From the NCBI RefSeq assembly GCF_965139615.1, contig NZ_CBCSIQ010000018.1:1-64000 (forward strand): a DNA stretch of 64,000 nt, given 5' to 3'. This document shows, in pieces, positions 1 to 6,670 of the stretch. Position numbers and translations under genes: made by a program. The notes beneath the pieces are model-generated. The model saw only the letters and a list, made by a program, of their open reading frames with translations, did not search any database and was not told the origin of the DNA. This stretch comes from Kerstersia similis (GTDB taxonomy: Bacteria; Pseudomonadota; Gammaproteobacteria; Burkholderiales; Burkholderiaceae_B). Numbering within the stretch: position 1 is the first letter of the stretch; each line of letters begins with the position of its first letter.

Positions 1-197
1 CCCTGCGAGTTCCCCGGCACCCAGGTCGTACCGCCTGAGGTGGACGTATTGCCCCCTACCTGTCCGGTTTTCTCGCACAGCAGCACCTTCAGCCCGCTCA
101 AAGCCCCCACCAGCGCCGCAGTCATCCCGCCTGCCCCCGCGCCGAATACCAGCAGATCGACCTCCTCGTCGAAACCTGCTTTCTGTTGATCCGTCAT
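1..197 (-). CDS. FAD-dependent oxidoreductase, N-terminal fragment (cut by window edge)
   Basis: This is the first 65 codons of a gene that runs off the left edge. It starts at the ATG complementary to 195-197. The N-terminus has an acidic lead, then a beta-strand and the dinucleotide-binding motif GAGAGGMTAA at about residues 19-28. An acidic residue at the end of the second strand (LLCEKTG) and a GGNTSTSGG segment follow. This layout is typical of the succinate dehydrogenase/fumarate reductase flavoprotein group, which includes 3-ketosteroid dehydrogenases and flavocytochrome c-like enzymes. The substrate cannot be read from the fragment. An IclR-like dyad lies about 100 bp upstream. Confidence 0.75.
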   Translation of the reverse strand, partial: MTDQQKAGFDEEVDLLVFGAGAGGMTAALVGALSGLKVLLCEKTGQVGGNTSTSGGTTWVPGNSQ

Positions 198-711
198 GCA
201 GCCTCCATCCCCTTGTTATGCATCCCGCCGAACAGGAAACGAGGAAACGCGCACGCACGGCAGGCAGTCGATTAAACCGGTGGAATTATATTCTTAATTG
301 GAATCTGATTCCATTTTGTTGATCACCATTCCAAACACACTGCTCTGACTGAAGCCCTCTCATCGCAGCCCTGTGCCTGAGCCTGCCGTGACGCGCCACC
401 GCGAGCCGCGTTGACGCTATCTATTCGGCCTGTCCAGCAGGGCCGGCAAGGCAAAATGTTCTGTCTTGGCAGGCGTGGCACCGCACATGGCTGCGCTTTT
501 CATGAGACGGATCAATAGTGCTTCGCAATCCCATTTGCAAATCGGCAAAGGCTGTCGCACAATCCTTTACAAATCATGAAAGTTAATTCTTTCGGCAGCA
601 GTTTTAATGAAGTCCCAGACCGTCCTTGCAGACGGTACGCCGTCCCCATGCCGACGCCCGGCGCTCTGCCGTGTTCGGACGTTTATTCAATCCTTTTCAC
701 GAGTTTTCACC
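198..711. other. Intergenic region with a dyad, otherwise no gene seen
   Basis: This 514-bp gap separates two divergent genes. Small open frames here lack gene-like composition and conserved motifs. The only clear structure is an AT-rich patch at about 285-340 with repeated GGAAT/ATTCC half-sites, including the dyad at 299-313. I see nothing else supportable. Confidence 0.5.
299..313. promoter_or_regulatory. Candidate IclR-type operator
   Basis: The sequence TGGAATCTGATTCCA is a perfect dyad of TGGAAT and ATTCCA around a 3-nt centre. It resembles the classical IclR operator TGGAAAT-N-ATTTCCA. Further GGAAT or ATTCC half-sites lie within 30 bp on each side. It sits about 100 bp upstream of the leftward oxidoreductase gene. 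The regulator is not in the window, so assignment to the IclR family is inference from motif similarity. Confidence 0.4.
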
Positions 712-1257
712 ATGATCGGAAATACGCTGAATCAAGCAAAGAAACGCCTGCTGCTCGCGGGCGCAGCCACGGTCTGCGTCCTCGCAGCCGGCTGCGCTGC
801 GCTTGGCGGCCCCGAGCCTTATTCCGCGCAAGCCTGGGTAGGCAAGCCTGTAGCGACCGCCACCAAAGTGTTCGGCCAGCCGTCTGCGACCAAGGCCCTG
901 CCCAATGGCGCCACCGACTACGCCTGGTACGGCCTGTACGACCGCACCTACGATCGCCCGCTGGGCTACTTCATGGATCCGGGCTTCTACCAGCCGCCCT
1001 TTGACCAGTTCGATGGCCCCGACTACTACCCGCCCCTGGCCGCCTTCGGCAATCCGGAGTTCGACGGCCCCTACCCCTACCCGGATGGCGGCCTGAACTA
1101 CGTGGCGGAGCGCCGCCTGGTCAAGTGCAAGGTTTCGCTGACGGCAGAGCAAGGCGTCATCAAGTCGTTCAAGGTGCAAAACCTGACGACCCCGGATCAG
1201 TTCATGGCCGGCGGTTGCGACAACTACGTCACCAACTGGGTCCAGCAGGCCCAGTAA
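712..1257 (+). CDS. Outer-membrane-type lipoprotein of unknown function
   Basis: The product is 181 residues long. A basic N-region (QAKKR) and hydrophobic stretch lead to the lipobox LAAGC, with the acylated cysteine near residue 28. The mature part begins AALGGPEPYSAQAWVGKPV and may contain an SmpA/OmlA-like 'transition state' segment (KVFGQPSATKALPNGATDYAWYG). A Tyr/Pro/Asp-rich middle (residues about 60-125) follows. The C-terminal part has two cysteines (KCKVSL and GGCDNY) that could form a disulfide. I start at the ATG at 712 because the lipoprotein signal begins there; an open frame extends further upstream but has no signal-like character. No specific role can be assigned. Confidence 0.75.
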   Translation: MIGNTLNQAKKRLLLAGAATVCVLAAGCAALGGPEPYSAQAWVGKPVATATKVFGQPSATKALPNGATDYAWYGLYDRTYDRPLGYFMDPGFYQPPFDQFDGPDYYPPLAAFGNPEFDGPYPYPDGGLNYVAERRLVKCKVSLTAEQGVIKSFKVQNLTTPDQFMAGGCDNYVTNWVQQAQ

Positions 1258-1319
1258 GCCCTGTCTTGCGACAAGGCCCGTCACCGCTGTCGTGACAGGC
1301 CTTGCCCGCAACAGAAAAC

Positions 1320-1351
1320 AAAGCCCTGCCAGCACATGCTGGCAGGGCTTT
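1320..1351. terminator. Bidirectional intrinsic terminator
   Basis: Perfect 15-bp arms (AAAGCCCTGCCAGCA and its complement) enclose a 2-nt loop. The hairpin sits between the rightward lipoprotein gene and the leftward ThDP enzyme. On the minus strand it is followed by a T-rich run (TTTGTTTTC), so it fits best as the terminator of the ThDP-enzyme gene. It may also stop the lipoprotein transcript. Confidence 0.75.
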
Positions 1352-1413
1352 GTACCTTTATGCACTCAAGCTGCTGGCGATAGCGCACTGCGCCCACCCT
1401 CAGCCTGAAGGCT

Positions 1414-3069
1414 TCAGATGCTGGCCTTGGAGAAGTCCGGATGCAGGAATTTCCAGGGGCTGGCATCAGTGCCACGCGGCACCACCACTTCGATGAGCAC
1501 CGGCCGGTCAGCGGCAAGCGCCTGCTCCAGCACACCGCGCAAGGCTTCGGGCGCATGGACGCGATGCCCTTGCACACCAAAGGATTCGGCAAACTTCATG
1601 AAATCCGGATTCACCAGTTCCGACCCCAGCAGACGGCCACCAAACGCCTCCTGCTGATCACGGTAAACGTTGCCAAATGCGCTGTTGTTGAACACGATGG
1701 TCACGACATTGATGCCATACTGCACCGCCGTCGCCAGCTCCTGGGCCGCGAAGAGAAAGCCGCCATCGCCGCAGATGGAGACCACGGCCTTGTCGGGATT
1801 GGCCACCTTCACGCCCAGCGCCGTCGGAAAACCGAAACCCAGCGTGCCCTGCTGACCAGAAGTCACCAGGGTACGAGGCTCATAAACCGGGAATCCGAAA
1901 ATGGATGTAAAGCCGACCTGGGAAATCTCCTCGACAAAGAAGCCATCACGCGGCAGCACTGCGCGAATCACGCGCAGGTAGTCCAGCTGCGGCTGGATGC
2001 ACTGGATGTCCTGCTCGGCCGCCGCCTTGGCGGCCGCCAGCTCCGCATCGCGACGCGGTGGCGTGCCGGTGCGCCGTACTTCTTCTGCCAACGCCGCCGC
2101 CCCGTCGGCCGCATCGGCCAAGACACTGACATCCGCACTGATGCGCCGCACTTCCGCCGGGTCGATGTCGATACGGATCAGTTTCAAGCCGGCCGGGCGG
2201 TGACGCCAGCGGATATCAAACAGCTCGAAGCGGGATCCGATCACGATGGCCACATCCGTTTGCGGCCACAGCCGGGCGCCGGACGCCACGGTAAAACCCA
2301 GTGGGTGATCATCGCCCACCACGCCACGGCCCCCACGGAAACTCACGACGGGCGCGCCCAGCGTCTCCGCCAGCTCACGCACTTCCGCGCTGGCTTCCAA
2401 AGCGCCTGAGCCCACGAAAATCATGGGTGTCCTGGCCTGGCTCAGCAGCTTTGCCGCCCGTGCAATGGCGTCGCAGTCCACTGGCGGCTTGGGCTGCAGC
2501 GGCAGCGGCGCCTGGGTACGCACCCGCCCTGGCTGGGTGAAGAAATCCCAGGAAGCCTGTAGCGACACGACACCGGGCCGCCCGGACTGCATTTCCTGAA
2601 AGGCACGCGCCACCTGCCAGGGCGTATCGGCAGGCTGCTCGATATGGGCCGCCCACTTGCCCAGGTCGCGCAGGATTTCCAATTGCTTGGGCAACTCGTG
2701 CAACTGCCCCCGGCCGCGATCCTTGAAACCGCTCATGACGTCGCCGGTAATGGCCAGCACGGGCGCATTGCAGCCATGCGCCGTCAGCATCGCTGCGCTG
2801 GCATTGAGGATCCCGGGCCCAGGCACCACGGCAAACACGCCGGGTTTGCCACTGGAACGCGCATAGCCGAAGGCCATGTAGCCACTGGTCTGCTCATGGC
2901 GTGCGCCTATGGTGCGCACACTGTCCTGATTGCGCGCCAGCGCATCCGTCAAACCATATATCTGCGCGCCAGGCAGCGCGAATACGGTATCGACACCGTG
3001 GGTTTTCAGGCCATGCACCAGGGCATCGCCCCCTGTCATGGTGTACGTGGTGTTCGGATCGGTCTGCAT
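1414..3069 (-). CDS. Thiamine diphosphate-dependent enzyme, acetolactate synthase large-subunit-like
   Basis: The 551-residue protein has the three-domain architecture of the acetolactate synthase/benzoylformate decarboxylase family. The PYR domain carries the catalytic glutamate in RHEQ (E59). A central FAD/nucleotide-like domain spans about 190-330. The PP domain has the ThDP/Mg motif GDGGFLF (434-440) running to NN (461-462). The ATG at 3069 has a GGAGG-like ribosome binding site 8 nt upstream. No regulatory small subunit (ilvH) follows, so branched-chain biosynthesis is unlikely. A catabolic lyase, decarboxylase or oxidase is more plausible. The LysR gene immediately upstream on the same strand may control it. 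The substrate is unknown. Confidence 0.8.
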   Translation of the reverse strand: MQTDPNTTYTMTGGDALVHGLKTHGVDTVFALPGAQIYGLTDALARNQDSVRTIGARHEQTSGYMAFGYARSSGKPGVFAVVPGPGILNASAAMLTAHGCNAPVLAITGDVMSGFKDRGRGQLHELPKQLEILRDLGKWAAHIEQPADTPWQVARAFQEMQSGRPGVVSLQASWDFFTQPGRVRTQAPLPLQPKPPVDCDAIARAAKLLSQARTPMIFVGSGALEASAEVRELAETLGAPVVSFRGGRGVVGDDHPLGFTVASGARLWPQTDVAIVIGSRFELFDIRWRHRPAGLKLIRIDIDPAEVRRISADVSVLADAADGAAALAEEVRRTGTPPRRDAELAAAKAAAEQDIQCIQPQLDYLRVIRAVLPRDGFFVEEISQVGFTSIFGFPVYEPRTLVTSGQQGTLGFGFPTALGVKVANPDKAVVSICGDGGFLFAAQELATAVQYGINVVTIVFNNSAFGNVYRDQQEAFGGRLLGSELVNPDFMKFAESFGVQGHRVHAPEALRGVLEQALAADRPVLIEVVVPRGTDASPWKFLHPDFSKASI

Positions 3070-3170
3070 ATCACTTGCCTCCTGCCAGTTACGATTATCT
3101 TGTCATTGCGTTCGACGGTTCGACAATGCCCTCCTGCCGCAGCCAGGCGCGTACCGCCTAAGGAAAATGC

Positions 3171-4124
3171 TCAGACTGCATAGCCTGGCGGCACCGCATC
3201 GCCAGGGCTGAGAAAACGGGAATTGCGGCAATGCTCGAACACGAATTGCCGGAACCACTGCTGTTCTGGGGAACTCTGGATACGGCTGTGCCAGACGACC
3301 CAGTAGCGGAAACGATGCTCGATGAAGGATAAGGGCCGCGCACAGACCTCTGCCTGCTGCGCCCATTGGCGGGCGATGTGGTCGGGCAACGTCAGCAACA
3401 TGTCGCTTTGCTGGATGACACTGAGCGCGGCGCTGTAGAACGGCACCGCCAGCTTCAGGTCACGGCGCAAGTGCTGGCGACGCAGATGCGCGTCGATGAA
3501 ACTGTCCTTGTCACCCCCCAGGCTGATCGTGGCATGCGGCCAGGACAAGTACTGCGCCTGGGTGATCTGCTCAGCATTGGCCAGCGCATGGCCGCTGCGC
3601 ATGCAGCAAACAGGCGTATCCTCGCCCAGTACCCGGCCATGGTAGTCAGCAGGCGTATCTTCCAGCATGGTCGTTACCAGATCGACCTTGCCGTCCTCCA
3701 GCCAGTCATACCGATCGGCCTGCCAGATGCGGAACTCCACGCTGACACCTGGCGCCTGCTCGGCCAGGTCATGCAGCAGGCCAGGCAAAATGTACTGCGC
3801 GACATAATCCGACCCTGCCAGGCAAAAACGGCGCTCGCAACGGGCAGGGGAAAACTCGGTGGGGGAACTCAAGCGCTCCAGGCCTGCTAGCACCTCGCGC
3901 AACGGATCCAGCAAGGCTTGCCCCCGCTCGGTCAGCACATATTCCCGCCCGCGGCGCACCATCAGCGGATCGCCCAAGGCCTCGCGAAACTGCGCCAGAT
4001 GGCGGCTCAGGGCGGGCTGGCTCGTGCCCAGCAGCTTCGCCGCCCGGCTCAGGTTGCGCACTTCCAGTATGGCCGCCAACGCCATCAACTGAGACACGCT
4101 CAGGTGATTGAAGGCGAAGTTCAT
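3171..4124 (-). CDS. LysR-family transcriptional regulator
   Basis: The product is 317 residues. The N-terminal winged helix-turn-helix is clear at residues about 7-65 (LMALAAILEVRNLSRAAKLL followed by TSQPALSRHLAQFREALGDP). A LysR substrate-binding domain spans about 95-300. The start is the ATG at 4122-4124, where the HTH begins; the open frame upstream overlaps the next gene and reads as noise. It lies 11 nt downstream of the B3/B4-domain gene and about 100 bp upstream of the ThDP enzyme gene, all on the minus strand, which suggests co-transcription. LysR regulators often act on neighbouring genes, so the ThDP enzyme is a candidate target. Confidence 0.88.
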   Translation of the reverse strand: MNFAFNHLSVSQLMALAAILEVRNLSRAAKLLGTSQPALSRHLAQFREALGDPLMVRRGREYVLTERGQALLDPLREVLAGLERLSSPTEFSPARCERRFCLAGSDYVAQYILPGLLHDLAEQAPGVSVEFRIWQADRYDWLEDGKVDLVTTMLEDTPADYHGRVLGEDTPVCCMRSGHALANAEQITQAQYLSWPHATISLGGDKDSFIDAHLRRQHLRRDLKLAVPFYSAALSVIQQSDMLLTLPDHIARQWAQQAEVCARPLSFIEHRFRYWVVWHSRIQSSPEQQWFRQFVFEHCRNSRFLSPGDAVPPGYAV

Positions 4125-4134
4125 GGCAGCGGGC

Positions 4135-4857
4135 TCAGTCCAATGCGATCCGCGTGACAGGCTGCGTGGCATCCAGCACCGCCTGCCCCAGACAGCGCCC
4201 GCCGCAATATCGGCCGACCAGGGCCACGACGTCCGCCACCGCGTTCTCGACATCATCGCGGCTGCTTGGCGGCAAACCGTCGATATCGAAAAAGACGCAC
4301 GAAGTATCGGCCACTGTGCGCGTATCGGCAGCCTGGCGCCAGGTCCAGCGCCGCGTCAGCACCCGCTGGCCAGCGGCCAGCACGATCTCGCCCGCGGCGA
4401 TGCTTTCAGGCGCTTTGCCTGGCTCGGCCAGGAACCCATCTCCGTCCTCCGTCTTGCGCAGGGCAATCTCCTGCGAGTGCGCACCAATGGGATGCACCCC
4501 GGCCGGCAGCACGTAGCGCAAGGACAGCAGGTTGCCGATATCCACCAGCGGATTGATGTCGGGCAAGGTATCCGGCTTGAGCACACGGCGGCTCAAGGCC
4601 TCAATGGCACTGCGGTGCTCGGAAGGCTTGGCACCAAACCGGCGATAGGCTTCCCGCCACGCGGCAATCTGCGGGTACTCGGCCGGATTGCCGGCGATGC
4701 GCTCGCGCAATGCCGCTTCACTCTCCCGCAGCAAGGCTGTCAGCCCGGCATCGGGCCGCGAATTGTCCAAGCCTGCGAACACGACCACGCCCCGCCGGTA
4801 TTCCGGATGATCCTGGAAAATTTCTGGAGCAATGGTGTATGAAAAATTCGTCGTCAT
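4135..4857 (-). CDS. B3/B4 tRNA-binding domain protein (COG3382-like)
   Basis: This 240-residue protein resembles the stand-alone B3/B4 domain found in the phenylalanyl-tRNA synthetase beta chain. Recognisable parts are the WREAYRRFGAKPSEHRSAIEAL segment (split here as WREAYRRFGAKP and SEHRSAIEAL), NPLVDIGNLLSL, the 'PAGVHPIGAHS' turn and a C-terminal 'DVVALVGRYCGG' helix. Free-standing members are proposed to act in tRNA quality control or editing, but this is family knowledge, not visible here. The ATG at 4857 was chosen because a GAGG sequence lies just upstream. Confidence 0.72.
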   Translation of the reverse strand: MTTNFSYTIAPEIFQDHPEYRRGVVVFAGLDNSRPDAGLTALLRESEAALRERIAGNPAEYPQIAAWREAYRRFGAKPSEHRSAIEALSRRVLKPDTLPDINPLVDIGNLLSLRYVLPAGVHPIGAHSQEIALRKTEDGDGFLAEPGKAPESIAAGEIVLAAGQRVLTRRWTWRQAADTRTVADTSCVFFDIDGLPPSSRDDVENAVADVVALVGRYCGGRCLGQAVLDATQPVTRIALD

Positions 4858-5085
4858 GCGGCCTCGATACGGAGCAGATGCACAGGCCCGGCCAGATGCG
4901 GCCGGATTCGCAAGGACTATACACCGGCCCCGGACGCCAAACCATGCGCCATCCGAATGGCAACTATGCAAATAATGGATAGCCCTCCCCCGCCATCCTC
5001 CAGCCTGCCCGTCCGCTACTCGGTCTCGGTGCCCGACGCCGGATAGCCATCCCGGCCAAAGCAGTCCTGACCCGAACGGCTCTCT

Positions 5086-5907
5086 TCAGTGCGTACGCAG
5101 CACCACCATGCCGGGTTTCGCCGCCATATATTCCCGCAGCGGCACATCGACCACCTTCCTATTGGCCTGCACGGAGGAAGCATTGCGGAACCAGACCTGA
5201 CCACCCGCCTTGATCACAATCCCCACATGCGTCACATCCAGGCCATCCAGCGGCGTATAGGCGCCCACATAATCTCCGGTCTGCAACTGCTCCAGCACAT
5301 GTTCATCAATGGCAGCGGCCGGAATGTAATCTATCGTCCTGGGCGTCCCCCCCAGGCCGGGCAAATACTCCGTGCCATCGGCCTTGCGGTTCAGCACCTT
5401 ATCCACCGAAACCGTGATGCTGCCCAGCTCACGCGTCACATCTCTCGCATTCCTGGGCTCGACAGCCGCCCAATCGGAAAAAAAGTGGCGGCGATGACGG
5501 AAATCCACCGTGCCATCCGCATAGCGGATGGCAGCCAGCCGGGCCAGAAAATCGTTGCTGTCCGTGGCACGGCTCAAGGCTTCCACGTAATCAATAAACG
5601 TAAAACAATCGACCCGATTGAAATCCGCCACCAGCATCTCCCGGGTATCGCGCGAACCCACCAGCGTATCGGCCAAATAGGGAACGCCCAGAAATAGGGA
5701 CGACACCTGCGCCAGCCGTTCGCCATGACTCAAACCCGGTTCGGACAAGGTGGGCATGGCAACAATGGCCTCCACCCGGCTACGGGTCGCCTCATCCGTC
5801 TTGACCAGGTATTGCCCCTGCTGCGCCATGGCAGGAGGCACGCAGGCCATGGCCAGAGCAAGGCCTGCCAGCATGGCTGGCAGGCGGATACTGGGGTAAA
5901 AGTGCAT
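5086..5907 (-). CDS. Exported DUF1460 protein (N-acetylmuramoyl-L-alanine amidase-like)
   Basis: The 273-residue product has a signal peptide ending near PPAMAQQ (about residue 29). The DUF1460 hallmark RVDCFTFIDYVEAL contains the presumed nucleophilic cysteine C101. A downstream THVGIV segment carries H227, the likely catalytic histidine of an NlpC/P60-like fold. Related proteins cleave peptidoglycan peptides or amide bonds in the periplasm; the exact substrate here is unknown. The ATG at 5907 has AAGGA 6 nt upstream. The open frame upstream of it runs through the tRNA-Asp gene and is not coding. The gene lies about 75 bp downstream of the tRNA terminator. Confidence 0.8.
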   Translation of the reverse strand: MHFYPSIRLPAMLAGLALAMACVPPAMAQQGQYLVKTDEATRSRVEAIVAMPTLSEPGLSHGERLAQVSSLFLGVPYLADTLVGSRDTREMLVADFNRVDCFTFIDYVEALSRATDSNDFLARLAAIRYADGTVDFRHRRHFFSDWAAVEPRNARDVTRELGSITVSVDKVLNRKADGTEYLPGLGGTPRTIDYIPAAAIDEHVLEQLQTGDYVGAYTPLDGLDVTHVGIVIKAGGQVWFRNASSVQANRKVVDVPLREYMAAKPGMVVLRTH

Positions 5908-5981
5908 GATTTCCTTGCGTCCGTCTGCCCTGCCAACAAATGCCAGCAGGGATCGCACACAGGATAGCTGTGGCATGGACG

Positions 5982-6014
5982 AAAAAAAAGCACCTTTTTC
6001 AAGGTGCTTTTTTT
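5982..6014 (-). terminator. Intrinsic terminator of the tRNA cluster
   Basis: On the minus strand AAGCACCTT and AAGGTGCTT flank a GAAA loop and are followed by eight T residues (the A-run at 5982-5989). The hairpin lies just past the 3' end of tRNA-Asp, the last tRNA of the leftward cluster. The mirror A-run means it could also stop rightward transcription. Confidence 0.85.
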
Positions 6015-6022
6015 GAATCTTT

Positions 6023-6099
6023 TGGCGGAGCGGACGGGGCTCGAACCCGCGACCCCCGGCGTGACAGGCCGGTATTCTAACCAACTGAACTACCGCTCC
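6023..6099 (-). tRNA. tRNA-Asp (anticodon GTC)
   Basis: The acceptor stem GGAGCGG pairs with CCGCTCC. The discriminator is G and a CCA end is encoded. The anticodon loop reads CTGTCAC, with GTC as anticodon, and the T arm contains GGTTCGAGC. Length is 77 nt. It is third in a leftward tRNA trio. Confidence 0.95.
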
Positions 6100-6120
6100 G
6101 CAGCGGTACCACAAAATTAG

Positions 6121-6196
6121 TGGCGTCCCCTAGGGGATTCGAACCCCTGTACTCACCGTGAAAGGGTGATGTCCTAGGCCTCTAGACGAAGGGGAC
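6121..6196 (-). tRNA. tRNA-Glu (anticodon TTC)
   Basis: The acceptor stem GTCCCCT pairs with AGGGGAC. The D arm (TCGTCTAGAGGCCTAGGAC), the anticodon loop CTTTCAC with TTC, the T arm GGTTCGAAT and the encoded CCA are all present. Length is 76 nt. It is the middle tRNA of the trio. Confidence 0.95.
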
Positions 6197-6277
6197 AGGA
6201 CCAAAACAACAGATCGAAGATTATACAGCACTTCTTCGATTTACTACAAGTTCTTTTTCAAGAACCTCTTCGCTTCG

Positions 6278-6353
<76 letters not shown>

Positions 6354-6670
6354 ATTTGCTTCAACATTCCACCAACTTTTTACTCGGCTTTCGCTTCGTT
6401 TTTTTCGTTGGCTTCTCTGTGTCAGCAGCGAAGAATTGAATTATGCATGAAAGAAAACCCGTGCGCAAGCTCCGTATCGAATATTTTTCATATTTGCACA
6501 AATACAACACTTCTATTTTTTTATCGCCTGAAGACTTCCCAAAGCGATTTTCACATCGGCAACGACTTTCTGCCGCACACCTGCCGCCCCTCCTGGGCCG
6601 GCGGGCCCCCGCCCGGCCTCAGGCCAGGCGGGTCAGCCGCACACCCACGCTCAAGCAGCGGATGCGGTAT
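6354..6670. other. Intergenic region between the tRNAs and the PKD lipoprotein
   Basis: This 317-bp gap must hold the promoter of the leftward tRNA cluster in its AT-rich left half. GC-rich inverted repeats (GGCCGGCGGGCC and a GGCCTcAGGCC dyad, about 6596-6630) sit in the right half just downstream of the lipoprotein stop codon and may help end that transcript. No gene is seen. Confidence 0.4.

Noticed and set aside
576..1004. Open frame before and across the lipoprotein start
   Set aside because: The lipoprotein at 712-1257 in another frame has a clear lipobox; this frame has no motif and reads as a shadow.
5908..6114. Upstream extension of the DUF1460 frame
   Set aside because: It passes through the terminator and tRNA-Asp, so it is not coding. 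The signal peptide start at 5907 is clear.
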